Source: Pelecanus crispus (lineage: Eukaryota; Chordata; Aves; Pelecaniformes; Pelecanidae). Taken from it: DNA of 64,000 bases. Position numbers and translations under genes: made by a program. Shown here piece by piece: positions 23,649-34,780 of the stretch. Under the pieces are notes generated by a model. That model did no database searches. It was given only the letters and a program-made list of their open reading frames with translations, and was not told the DNA's origin. The stretch spans positions 9,837,806 to 9,901,805 of the forward strand of contig NC_134648.1 in assembly GCF_030463565.1 (NCBI RefSeq), given 5' to 3'. Each line of letters opens with the position of its first letter. Within the stretch, counting starts at the first letter, position 1.

Positions 23649-23870
23649 TGCGTGAGGGCCGTGCCCAGGGCGGCCCGGCCAGGCGTGCGGGCCTTGTGCA
23701 ACGGCAGCGCCGGAGACACGCAGGACCGGCTCGCACCGGTGTTTTTCTTCTCGGGACCCATTAGCCTCAGCTGCATGTAGGTGCTTGCGTTAGATGACTT
23801 CATGTATAGGGTTCATTGACGGTTCATCGCTGACACTTCAGCCGATTGCGCTGTCATTCTTTTAACTCAG

Positions 23871-23899
23871 GGTAGTTTCTGTCTGACAGATACCGCGCC
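23871..23899 (+). other. PRRG4: PRRG4 5' UTR part of the first coding exon
   Basis: An acceptor with a pyrimidine tract (cattcttttaactcag) ends at 23870, 29 bases before the start codon. A second possible acceptor, gtctgacag, ends at 23889. The start context gcgccATGt has C at -3, a moderate Kozak match. Confidence 0.55.
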
Positions 23900-24002
23900 A
23901 TGTTTGTGGTTTTGGTCCTGCTGTGTCAACTACATGGGATGTTTGCGTTTCCTCACTGCGCAGGAAGATTAAATAACTTGAAGCAACCTGAACAGAAAGA
24001 CG
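23900..24002 (+). CDS. PRRG4: PRRG4 coding exon 1: signal peptide
   Basis: ATG at 23900 opens a frame encoding a hydrophobic leader, MFVVLVLLCQLHGMFAF, followed by a short polar stretch, PHCAGRLNNLKQPEQKD. The exon ends at 24002 with one base of the next codon (phase 1) before a GTAACT donor. A signal peptide at this point is expected, because PRRG proteins enter the secretory pathway so that the Gla domain can be carboxylated in the ER. Joined to the next segment the split codon gives Val, the residue before the FTSEKEAN propeptide block. The start is favoured because it gives a final length of 226 residues, the same as human PRRG4. Confidence 0.9.
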
Positions 24003-27000
24003 GTAACTTACTTTTAACGTGATTTTATGCTTTCCAAAATAAAACTGTGTCTAACTTTGCTTCTGCTGAAAAATCTTTTTATGTATGTAAATAGTTTTGG
24101 GTTTGTGGTTTTTGTTTACTTAATTTAAAAATTAAGCTGGTTTATGCTTAATTTTAGAATATTTTAGTATCTTTTGCTGAAATGATAATTGACTTGGGTG
24201 TCAAGATTAAGTATTTATCAGATCCAGTAGGACGTGCAGATTGGGACAACTGAGCTTTCTTTAGGTCTCTGGGATTATTGTCATTGCTAGAACCAGAAAC
24301 CTCTAAGTAACGTCAAAATTCCAGAAGTTTGAAATCTGTATTAAGACAGTACTGCTTGGGTGCTATTTGAGCACATCACAGTTTTATTTGTGTATCAAAT
24401 ATTGCTTTGTATTTAAAAGGGTGTATTTGTTTTTTTGAGATTGGTATTTTTTCTCAATACCAGATCCCCTTACAACACCTTGAAAGGTAAACATAGTGCT
24501 GCTATTGCAGTTCTTCACTATGGAGGGAGGGAAGTGGAAAGGAATTGAGGCAAAAACAGATGAAGTTCCTGAAGAGGACTTAAGCACTACAATGCTAAGC
24601 TGTGTGAAACTTCACATTTAAGCTTAAGCATCAGGGCTTCAAAAAGGAATTTGTAACTTAGCTGTCCAGTCCCCTCAGTGGGTAAGGAGTGCTGAAACCT
24701 TAAGACAGACTTTAAAAAGTCATCACATTGAGCAGGAGGTTCCTTCAGGGCAGTACATTGAGCAGAAAACACGGCTAGCAGAAAAATGCTTGAGACAGGT
24801 TATTCATTAAAATCCGTATTGCTCTGGGGCATAAAACATTGGGCTGCCAGGCTGCCTCTTTCCTGTGAGTTCATGGTGTAGAACCCTCTCCTGACAATAA
24901 GCCCAGATCATGCCGTTAAAGACAGAGCTGGAAAGAGAGGGGCCCAACTCTTTATCCAACAGTTCAGCAAGTAGAACAGTTGCCAAGGGTATGGGGTACC
25001 TGCAGGGAGAGGTTACCCTTTCAGCATTTTCTGAACATCTTTTACCAGCAGTTACTTTATTCAGCACATTGTATGGATGCATTTGTAATTAAACGCTAGG
25101 CATCCTAAAACCGGATTTACCATTTTGTTGAACCATGGCCTAAGGACTGCAGAACTGCATTCAGTTCCCTCACGTATAGGAGAGAATTCAAATTCATTGG
25201 TTTCATTCTCCAAATACTATCTTAACCACCAGGTTGTAGGTAATTTGGAGATGGAAATAGGTATACTTTGACTATGTCCTATAAAATGAAAAAAGTGCAG
25301 ATAAGTGGATAAAGACTCTTTCAAAGAGAAAAGGAGCATGCATCACTGGGAATTAGGGGTCCTAGGCTCCAGGCAGCTTGTGTATGCCTTCCATGTTAAT
25401 TAAAATGCATCAATTACCTAAGTTAATTAAGAAGTATAGTGAATACCACTTGCATGGTAAGGAATGAAACACTACTGAGCAAAACTGAAGATCTCTGCTT
25501 CAGAAGATTGAAGTTATTCTCGCAATTTGCACTCAACCAAGATATTGATAATACCTTTCTTCCATGTAATTCCTTCCCCTTTCCACTTGTGGGTTTGGGG
25601 GATCTTTTTGGATGAAGTCCTTCTCTCTGGTTACTCTTAGATACAGCATAAATATTTTAAGCTTAGATTTTCTTGCAATTACTTTAGAGTATGTGTGCAC
25701 ACGTGTGGCTCCTTCAATATGTACTGTATTATTATATAAATATATACTGTAATATTCTATAAATATATATGGTAATATTCCTTCAATATATGATAATATT
25801 AAGGAATAAACCACCAATACGCAAGTTACACTGCAGTTTTCTTAGTTTTCAGACAGCAAACCATTTTGAGATACCGTTGCAAGATCTAACAGTAACTATT
25901 AGGGTAAAAATTCCTAAATGATGTGATAATCTCGCCAAACAAGCTAACAAGAACACAGAGCTAATTTGTAGCTGAATAATGTTATTCTGAATCTCATCTC
26001 CTTTTTTAGCCATCTGGCTTGGTACGTAACAATGCTGTTTCTGCATTACACTTGCAAAAATAATCCTCTAGTCATTTTGCTTAATGAAATAGTCTGAATT
26101 TCTTGGAGTATGGATTAGGCTTTCACTGAAAAGCAAGCCACAAAACTAGTTCTGTCATATAAAGATTTTTTTTTTTTTTAAAGAAGTTGTAGCAAGAGCA
26201 GGTTAAAACTTGACTATGGAAAATGCCCGGTGAGCAAATGCATTCCTGTATTCCAAAGCCTGCGATAATTTCACTAACTCTTCTGGAATCTCACCTCACA
26301 ACGTACTCCATGAAGCCTCACGTAGCCTGTAATAAGCACAAAAGAAGAAAAGAATTAAATGGCTTCAGAAGTGCCTGTTGTCAGTAAAACGCCTATTACA
26401 GACTAATTTAAAACAAACAAACTTGGCAATACGCCAGCCTTTACATAAAACTTACTGCCGTGATTGTGAAAAGAGAACAAATGTAAAACAAATAGGACTC
26501 TGCTGCCATGATTTAAAATCCAAATTCCATAAACAAAATTTGGAACTCACAGATACCAGAATATTGATAAATGTATATTGAGGATTCTATAGAAGGAAGA
26601 GTTTTTTTGGTCTTTTTCCTTTTTTCCCCGCTCCCTTGCCTCCTTCCTCCAGTAGGTCAGTGTCTTGCTGGGTTTGCGTCTGACTGAATTTCTGCTTTAT
26701 GCAACTGTCACTTTGTTCTTAAGAGCTCCAGTAAAAAACTGATGCCCACATCCCAGAGGAATAATACCAAAACTTGAACAACAACTGTCAGGAGAATCAA
26801 ATTCTCTTGGCCAGTACAAGGAATAGCTGAAAGACTTTACAAGAAAGGAAAATATGTTTCTTTTATATTGCATAGTTAAAAAGTTAGCAGCAAATAAGAC
26901 ATTTTAGGAGGAGACCTTGATGTTTCTTTTTCCTGTATGTAGTTGAGAGATGCTAGGGGAAGAAAGGGTCTCAATGTACTCCTTTAGGATGTTAACCATC

Positions 27001-27067
27001 CTTTAAAAATACCAAATTTAGTTTTCCTAACTTGTTTTAAATTTACTTGATTTTTTTTTTTAATTAG
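24003..27067 (+). other. PRRG4: PRRG4 intron
   Basis: Runs from GTAACT to a long T tract and taattag acceptor at 27061-27067. It is AT-rich, with an imperfect AT repeat at 25729-25800. No additional exon or transposon was recognised. Confidence 0.85.
25729..25800. repeat. AT-rich imperfect tandem repeat
   Basis: About two copies of a unit near 30 bases, each containing ataaatatata and gtaatattc, lie in the first PRRG4 coding intron. A third degenerate part carries tgataatatt. The low complexity makes local misalignment likely. Confidence 0.7.
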
Positions 27068-27231
27068 TGTTCACATCAGAAAAGGAGGCCAATTTATTCA
27101 TTGGACGGCATCTTCTGAATAACAGATTCGATTTCGAAGCATTCACAGCGGATAACCTGGAAAGAGAATGCTTTGAAGAGCTGTGCAATTATGAAGAAGC
27201 GAGAGAATTTTTTGAAGACCCTGATCAAACG
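27068..27231 (+). CDS. PRRG4: PRRG4 coding exon 2: propeptide and Gla domain
   Basis: Encodes residues 35-89. It starts with the propeptide block VFTSEKEANLF (the Phe and Ala used for gamma-carboxylase docking are present). The Gla domain follows: RFDFEAF, then NLERECFEELCNYEEAREFFED. The Cys-X4-Cys disulfide loop and nine glutamates are visible. In the family these glutamates are carboxylated by vitamin K-dependent carboxylase and bind calcium and membrane phospholipid. Human PRRG4 has a dibasic pair before the Gla domain; here the corresponding place reads IGRHLL. The exon ends in phase 0 at Thr-89, before a rather weak GTAGCT donor. Reading through that donor would add 15 codons and stop at 27277-27279. 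Confidence 0.96.
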
Positions 27232-28494
27232 GTAGCTGTTCAAACTGAATTTAATGTACTGAAGGAGATTATTGACTAAATCATTACTGTATCTAAATAC
27301 TGTAGCCCTTCTGAAAACAGCACTTAAAATGATTGGGTTTTTTACTGTAAAAGTAGAGGCCCCAATTAGATGGGGTTATTGCTTTAGATACACAGTGAAT
27401 ACACCTGAATATGTACTATTGTCTTAAAAACTTTAGATAAGGGTTCCAATTCTGCAAACAAATATAAATGAAACTTCAGACATACCACTTGTGGATATAC
27501 CTGTATGTGTTTTCAGAATCTCTTTTTTTTTAAGTAACTTCTCAGCATCCAATTTGAATGTGTTCTGCATGCTCTATGTATTAATTGGCTGATCGTGTCC
27601 TTCTGTCATGCCAAAGAAGTGTTTTAGAAGAGAGGAGTACGGAGCAAATCCGCAGTTCAGCTATTGCTGAGTATTCCTATAGTATTATCTTCTAAATCAC
27701 TACCTATACACAGCTTAGAAGAAACCTGGTATAAAAAGAGAGAAAAATATGTAAGAAACCTTTCAGCCCAATAACAGAACATGATGACTGTCTGAAGACT
27801 GGCTCTTGCTGCATGCAGCAAGAATCAGTTTGTGATTCTAGGTGTGCTCTGCAGTAACCTGCAGAAAGAGCAAGGACTACACTCCTATTCTGAAGATGGA
27901 AATGTTAGTTTGCCATTGCTAGCATTTTCCTAAGAAAAAGGTGAAAGTGTTAAATTGGAATCTTGATGGAGTCTTTTGCTGGGTAGCAAAAGTGGAAATT
28001 ATAGCTACACACATTTAATGCATAACAGTCATGCAACATAAAAGGTTTTTCTCTTAAATGAATCCCATTATTTTTCCTAGCTGATATGAATTCAAATACT
28101 GTTCATGCAAACGTCTGATTCTAAGAACTTGACTTTGCCTCATTAATAATCTTATGTAGGGATTTACAAAGATTAATTTTAAGCATTTTTTTAGTGTCAG
28201 AATATATGCTAACTTCTACTGTAATCAGGCAGAAATATGAGGTAACATTGGACAGTTAAATGGGCTTTTCTCTTTCACCAGCTGGCATTCTCTCCTTTGT
28301 GAAATTGTAATTTTTATGCAGACCTGAACGTATGAGAAAAATACAGTGGGATAAGCAAGTACAAATCCTTCAGCGGGAGTTGCTTGTGTTTATGCCATGG
28401 ATAAATTTTGCCCACAGTACTGTATTAAAAAAAATTGTCAATAAGCCTGCCAATTATGTAGCTCATATAAATATGATCCTTTGTGTATTTATAG
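27232..28494 (+). other. PRRG4: PRRG4 intron
   Basis: Bounded by GTAGCT and a tttatag acceptor. AT-rich, with no further exon seen. The first 48 bases keep the upstream frame open to a TAA. Confidence 0.85.
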
Positions 28495-28543
28495 ATGGAT
28501 TTTTGGAAAGACTATTCAACTAAAGGCCCTAAAATAAAAACAG
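28495..28543 (+). CDS. PRRG4: PRRG4 coding exon 3: aromatic stack and linker
   Basis: A 49-base exon encodes MDFWKDYSTKGPKIKT (residues 90-105) plus one base, between a tttatag acceptor and a CAG|GTAAGA donor. The FW pair followed by an acidic residue and Tyr is the aromatic stack that closes a Gla domain. The linker KGP is also found in human PRRG4. The exon is too short to stand out as a frame, but the splice phases (0 in, 1 out) fit its neighbours exactly. Confidence 0.93.
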
Positions 28544-29267
28544 GTAAGACATCTTCTTATTCTTTTCTTATATTGCAATATTTTATGTTTGTTTTAATAG
28601 TACATTCTTAAAAATACACCATGCAGCCAGTTAGCAAAATCAGAATTGATCTTTTTACTGAAATTCACTGTGAACTGTGCAAGTATGTTGCATTATCTGA
28701 TGCAATAAAACACACTCACTGAAGCATCTTACTCACAGGGGATCCATTATAAGTCTGTAGGTAAAAACAATAAGAATTTTGTTGTCCATTTCTTTGTTTT
28801 ATTATACAATCAGTAAAATTTGCAGTAATTCTGTGGCTTTGTTTTGTTTGTCCTGCTCCCCCCCACCCCCATTTCTTTAATAGTAATATAACAGGCTGAT
28901 TCAGGTTCAGAGTAGTCTTATGCTAGATGTTTTATAACAAAAAAAAAAAAGTCAGTATGACTTGAGGAAACATCTACAGCCTGATCAAAGTCACAAGTAC
29001 ATGAAGTAATATTTGGAAGGCATTTGAAGACAGACATCTCAAGAGTTTTATGTGCAGAAGAGAGAGTATCTACTCACTCTTGCTTTAAGCTGAATGTGAA
29101 TGATACTCTTGGGTTGTGTTACACAGATACGGCTTCTCATCACAACCTAGACATTTGTGGAAAGGAACAGCCTTATAGCACAGCAAAATTAGCATTTCAT
29201 AGTATATATGGTATACTATGTAGATGGAAAGAACACATAATGAAAGTAACCAATGTTTTATCTTCAG
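28544..29267 (+). other. PRRG4: PRRG4 intron
   Basis: GTAAGA to tcttcag. The final 244 bases are open in frame with the next exon from an ATG at 29024. No independent support for their use was seen. Confidence 0.85.
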
Positions 29268-29403
29268 GTGATGAGACACTACAAAAGATTAATGTTACAG
29301 GACTTCTCATCAGTCTAGTTGCTGCTGGAATACTGTTAGTTATAATTGTACTGTTTATCTTCTACTGCTGCAAAAGTAGATGCAAATCAAGGCAACCACC
29401 AGG
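29268..29403 (+). CDS. PRRG4: PRRG4 coding exon 4: transmembrane helix
   Basis: Encodes residues 106-150 and two bases of the next codon. A short extracellular stem with a possible N-glycosylation sequon (NVT, 114-116) precedes the membrane segment GLLISLVAAGILLVIIVLF (about 117-138). After it comes a Cys/Lys/Arg-rich stop-transfer stretch, CCKSRCKSRQPP, whose cysteines may be palmitoylated (inference). The family is type I, with the Gla domain outside the cell. Acceptor tcttcag, donor G|GTAAGG. Confidence 0.95.
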
Positions 29404-30163
29404 GTAAGGAATTTCACTGCTTGAAAAAAAACAAACACCAAAACAAACTCTTGCTTAAGAGTGGAATTTAAAAATCACTGTGGGTTGGTCTAACTGTATT
29501 CTCAGAGAATCCAATGGGCGTTCTCACTTTCCTAGAAGCAAAGTTAGGTGAGCATGAGCAGTAGTTATGCTGAAGTTAATTAATAACACAAAAACATAAA
29601 TCAACACTTGCATGGCCGACGTACCTTTGGGGTTTTTTTTTTTGTGTGTTCTTGGTTCCAAAATATTCTTACTAAAAAGATGGAATCATTTTAATAGGTC
29701 GGGGCCTGCAACGTAAAGTCTAACATGTTCTGTTTGCTCTTTAAAGTAGGGTGTATGCTCTTCATGGCATGTAGTCTACTTCAGATGTCAAATAAAGTAG
29801 GTTGGAGGAAATGCTTCTCTACCAATTCTCTAGCCCTTCTTGTTCCTTTATCCTAAACTTGAAAGGCATACAAGAGGATTCCATGCTTCCTCTTCCCTAT
29901 AAATTTCACATTCCTGAGCTATTCTTACCCTGTGGTTTGGAGAGAGCATTTAGCTTCTGGTCTTTATGATCACTGAAGGCAAGTGGGTTTTGGTGTTGGG
30001 TTTTTTTGTTTGTGGTTTTTTTTTGGGTTTTTTGTGTGTGGGGTTTTTTGGGGGGGTGGTTTTGTTGTTGTGTGGTTTGTTTTTTTTTTTAAACAACTAA
30101 GACTTCATATTTTTCTTCCCTTTGAAACACAAGCTGCCACTTATAACTGTTAACTTTGTTTAG
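29404..30163 (+). other. PRRG4: PRRG4 last coding intron with G/T-rich tract
   Basis: GTAAGG to gtttag at 30158-30163. Between about 29985 and 30093 the strand is almost only G and T, with runs of up to 11 T and 7 G. This may act as an extended pyrimidine-poor, purine/T spacer before the true acceptor. No exon was seen. Confidence 0.8.
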
Positions 30164-30392
30164 GTACTTGGATTATGTAAGAACTAGAAGACGTAATTCA
30201 TCTAGCATCTTCAGAAGGCACGAAGAATTTTCTTTGAACCCTATTCCTCTCAGAACTGATGATTCAGGACTACCAACTTATGAGCAGGCAGTTACTTCAG
30301 ATGGACAACACGACGTGCCACCACCCCCTTATCCAGGGCCCCCAAAAGGGGCCCGGGTGTTTAAAAAGTCTATGTCACTTCCTGCCCCTTAG
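30164..30392 (+). CDS. PRRG4: PRRG4 coding exon 5: cytoplasmic tail with WW-binding motifs
   Basis: Encodes residues 151-226 and the stop at 30390-30392. After a basic stretch (RTRRRNSSSIFRR) come an LPTYEQAV motif (187-194) and a PPPPYPG motif (203-209), then the family's conserved end, RVFKKSMSLPAP. PPxY and LPxY motifs bind WW domains, and PRRG proteins are known partners of NEDD4-family ligases, YAP and MAGI. PRRG4 has been proposed to act like Drosophila Commissureless in lowering ROBO1 at the surface. The whole protein of 226 residues matches human PRRG4 in length and domain order, which together with QSER1 next door separates it from PRRG1, PRRG2 and PRRG3. Confidence 0.96.
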
Positions 30393-33300
30393 TCACAAAC
30401 CTTCTGGGTTAGGTGGGAATTACTGAAACATAACATACTTTTTTAAAAAAGTGTGTGCTACCTTGCATATTGCAAGACAGTTTACAAAAATGTGAAAGAT
30501 CTTTAGCACAACTAGGAACAAGTGAAAATCCCATTTGGGAAAAGAGGTGATCTGTTGCAAAGGCTGCAGGACTATTCTTTGCACAGAATTCTTACTGCAG
30601 TTCTTACTGCGCTAAGAGGAGGGAATGTGCAGAGTATGTCTTGTACTGCCACCCTCTTCCATATGCACTTTGAGCCACCCCATCATACTATTGATGTTTC
30701 ATTAATAATTTCATCTTTTTTTTTCTTTAGAAGGAACAGTATTTTAATTCTTTTTATTGACACTAACCATTTTTTGTGATTATTAATACTTTAAGCCACT
30801 GTAAGAAGTCTACTTTGTTGATATATTCACTTCATTGCTGTGTGAATTTTCTATTCATTCTAGTAATAGATTTGAGTATGAAAATTATTTCATGATTTGA
30901 TCTTTCAAATGTATATATATATTACTGCTTCTGGATTACACTGGTTTGTTTTAGACATTGCTGGTTAACATACTACTCAATTTGTTGTATTTTTGTAATT
31001 ATAATTTTGGATGAAAAGGAACCATTAATTGCATGGCACATTACCCATTCAGACAAAGTAAACTTTCATCAAAGTACTTTTATCTTATTTTGATATTCAC
31101 TTCAGCCTGGTATTTAGTGCTGAACAAATAGAGGGTATGGGTCAGGGATGTTAAGCAAATAGCTAAAGATTTGTCCCTTATTAAAAAAGTACCCAGGTTT
31201 CACAGATAATGTTTCTCTTGCAGTTTAAAATATAAATGTTGAAAAAGACATTTAGTTTTTTGAATCAAAGGCCAAACTGCCCCACAGAAGCACTTTGCAT
31301 AAGTAGGTATTGCCCTACTGGGATGACGAAATGGTACCTTTAAGTAGAATGAAACATCATATTAGATAAATAACCAGCATCCACAGAGCAATAGGCAAGA
31401 ATTTCAGGGAGTTACTGGTTAGCTGTATCAACACAACTTCTGTATCTCCAGTTGTAGCCACCCTTAATTTTACATCTTAATAAAATATCAACCCCCAGCA
31501 TTATATGGCCTACAGGTCTTGCTGAGCCGGTCACAGACCAACGCTGCTGTCCCTTTACCTCCTAGGCAAATGGCACCGTAGTGGAAAAGGCTTCCCGTAG
31601 CCACAGGAAGCCGTATTAGGGGGTCTCCCAGGCAACATGTCAGGCCGGTGTTTCCTTGTACTACAGTAGCTGTGTGGTTGGACGCATGCAATGAAGTTTT
31701 TTAAGAAGCAACAAATTCCCGCCCTGACACACACTCCCTTTTGACCAATGCTGACAGCAGCAAATGGTATTTTCATTTGGTGCCTAAAATGCACATTATA
31801 AAGGTTGAACATTTATATGTAACATTTCACTGAATTTTATGGGTTTTTAATGTGCTAGAACCTACAGTGCTATTGAGCGAGATGCAGAGGATTGCTGTGA
31901 GATTTTTAATCTGTAAATGCTTTTGTAAAGAAGGAAATGCTCCAAATCTTGGAATATAAAGAGGGTATATTGAAAACGCTACACAAGATCTTGCGCTTTG
32001 AAAAATACATACAATCCACCTGATATCAGTGGACATTGGACATCTTATTCCTAAAGCTTCAGCATCAGATTCGGCTTTTGACAAGTCACAAACCTCTTTG
32101 CAGCTTCTTTCTTGAGAGATGGAGGAATCCCTTTGTTGGGATAGCTTCAATTCACTTCAGCCCTATGTGTAAAAGCATTTTGAAGTTCTTGGAGGTTACT
32201 GTTCTGCAAGACTGAAGTGAACTGTGTGAGATCACTGTTGATAACCACAATACAGAGTTATGATGAAGCTGTGGAATTACAAGCTTGCAAAAACATTTCT
32301 CCCGTATTTTCTTTTCATGTAGCTACCAATTTTTAAATTTGTTAATGTGCATCTTGAGCTATAGAGCACACTTTTCGCTACATTTTTCTTGGGACTCAAA
32401 AATGACTAATTTAATGGGACTGATAGGAGCACTTTCAGGGAAAGGGATTTCACAGGACTTGCAAGAGTTCAGAGATTCTTTAATGTTACTACAGTGATGT
32501 ACGCATCTGGCAAAGTCACATTTTAAATAAACTACAGAAAGTGTACAGAAACCTATTTAATCACTTGAAATTTGATTCTTTGACTATTCCTACAAATCAT
32601 TTGCAAATGATTCCATGCAACGCAAGCAAAAATTTTTACCTTCATAATTAATAAAAAAACCTTAAGATGGTGTAACTGTTAAACATTAATGCTATAGCTC
32701 TTTGGGCAGTAAACTGCACCTTCTGTAGGGTGTAACACTTCAAATTTACTCAAAGAATCTGCGCTTTAGACCTTGAAGATACTCAAAATATGCAGTGACT
32801 GACATTCAAATACTGTTTGCATGTAACATGACAATTTGCAAGACACATTCTGTTCATTAAAAATAAGGAGCAAAGTTTAAAATCTAGTTGAACACAATAT
32901 AAACTTACCTCTCCTTGTAAAGGGAGAAAATTCTCTTGAATGGCAGTGGTTTGGATTGAGTTTATTTTTCTTCTTTCATACATTGCCTCCTGGCCCAAGA
33001 TACTCTTACCTTGTTTCTTGTCTCTTTTTAGAACTTCTGATTCGTCAGGGTTAGCAGAGGAAAAACCAACAAGAGGTCAACTGTGGTGACTTGTGAATTC
33101 AGAAGTATTGCCACATTTCCCAATTTTACATGCAGCTTCCTTTGAAAATGCAGTTGCTATTTAGAATATAGGAAACAGCAAATGTAAATGTCCTTAGGTG
33201 GGGGGAGGAGGAGGTAGTTTTTGAGGAGCAAAGCAGCAGCAAGTTTAATCTAATTTTTGTACAGATACAAATCATCAGTGTTTTGACTTCTGGACTTTCT

Positions 33301-34780
33301 TTCAAGGGCCAGTAGGAGAGGCAGTGGATTTTAAGTGAATTAACAGAGATCTACTGTGACAGTTTAAAACAAAAGTGTCTAAACAAAACACTGGGGAAAA
33401 TTACATAGTACTTAAATCCTGTTTCTCTCAGAACAGGTTTATACATGCCACTTTAAATGCTGTTAGCCATTGCCTTGAACAACTTTCCAAAATGTAGCCC
33501 TTTCAGCATCATATAAGATCACAGCATGCAACTTTTTGTAAATCAGGACAGATTATTAGTTAGAGCAAATAACTGAGGGTCAGAAAAGTGGTCTCTGGCT
33601 CTGTCAACTGAAAAATAAATCAACCTGTTTTTTGCCTCAGTGGCACAAGAAAGCCTACTATTTGATTTATAAAATCCCCTGATGAATAGTATTGTAACCA
33701 TTATGTTTTTCTAGTTTCTTGGGGGTTTTTATGTTGGGTTTTTTTTTTTTTTTGTGAATTTATTAGAAGAGCAAAACCAAAGTGACACATGGAAGTGCAC
33801 TTCCTCACCACAGTTCATGAAAATGTGAGTCACGAAGCATTTGATTGTGGTCCTACCAAAGTCTATGGCAAGCTTTTTATTGGCTTCAGCTGAACTGGGA
33901 TTGGAGCCAAAAAAAGAAATAAGTGAATAAAAAAAAAGTATAATGTTCTGCCAAATTATTTACCACAATGCTGTTGCCAAACCTGATTTAAAGTATTCTA
34001 TTGTTTTAACGATGCTTACTTACATTAACCAGAACATTTGAGGCTCATCTGCCCTTAAAAAGTGTATTTGAAATTTGGAAAGCATAAGAAAATTCCTTGC
34101 TTTCCTCAGATTACCAGCTGTGAATAAGTTGCATTAATTACCTGTAGGTTCTTAGCAACACTGTTTGATTACTTTGATCAACAGTACAGGTTCATTTAAA
34201 GCTTTTAAAATAAAAAAAAACCCAAACAAAACCCAGTAACTGAACAACCTTTCTACCCACAGTCTCATCTGCCAACGAAAGTGTTATTGCTGCTCTCCTC
34301 ACTTGTTCCATGTGGTGTAGAGAACAGGAAGGAAACCCCAGGTTTAAAGGCCATCCAAGCTTGCTCTTTCTAGACTGTAAATGTCTTTCTAGACTGTAAA
34401 TGTCTTTAAATTAATTCCTAGCATATGCAAATTTATCACTATTATCATTTTTCACAATCAAGAAGTTGCATGTATTTTCCTCTCAAAAATTTTAAGCACA
34501 TCTTCCCAAATACCCTGCTCTTTATTCATGTGGTAACTTTTGACTGTTTCCAGTTATTTCTGAACTGTGTAAACAGTTCTTGTGACTTAATCTTATGAAT
34601 GTATTTCTTTCTCATCTGACAAAGCCTTTTGAATGCATTTGTCACTGGTTGTATTTAATTCTAACTTTGATGTTCAGTGCTGTCATTTTGTTGAGAGAAG
34701 GGTTGCAATATTTTAAACTCTGCTAGTTTCTGTATTATTTTGTAAAACAATTTCCAAATAAACATTTATGCAAGTTTATC
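30393..34780 (+). other. PRRG4: PRRG4 3' UTR, probable extent, with alternative poly(A) signals
   Basis: AATAAA hexamers in plus orientation occur at 31479-31484, 32526-32531 and 34757-34762. The last, in ccaaataaacatttatgc, follows a T-rich region and is the best candidate for a distal end. ATTTA-type AU elements are scattered throughout. A 19-base direct repeat (tctttctagactgtaaatg) occurs twice at 34365-34402. No coding exon was seen. The true 3' end needs transcript data, and a 1.1-kb UTR ending near 31500 is equally possible. Confidence 0.45.
34365..34402. repeat. 19-bp perfect tandem duplication
   Basis: The unit tctttctagactgtaaatg is present twice without mismatch, followed by the first five bases of a third copy. 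It is a simple recent slippage or duplication. Confidence 0.95.

Larger units (their letters stand above)
22680..23720. promoter_or_regulatory. PRRG4: CpG island, PRRG4 promoter
   Basis: Dense CpG and G+C covers about 1 kb immediately upstream of the PRRG4 start codon at 23900. It contains tandem gtacggcccag units near 22894-22915, a plus-strand donor at 23021 and a ggcggccatggcgg YY1-like motif at 23211-23224. The 3' part is a GC minisatellite. The plus-strand gene that follows identifies its role. A minus-strand donor at 23229-23230 hints at antisense transcription too. Confidence 0.85.

Noticed and set aside
22626-23803. Long frames on both strands of the PRRG4 CpG island
   Set aside because: Stop-poor GC composition and minisatellite repeats explain them. 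None shows a known domain.
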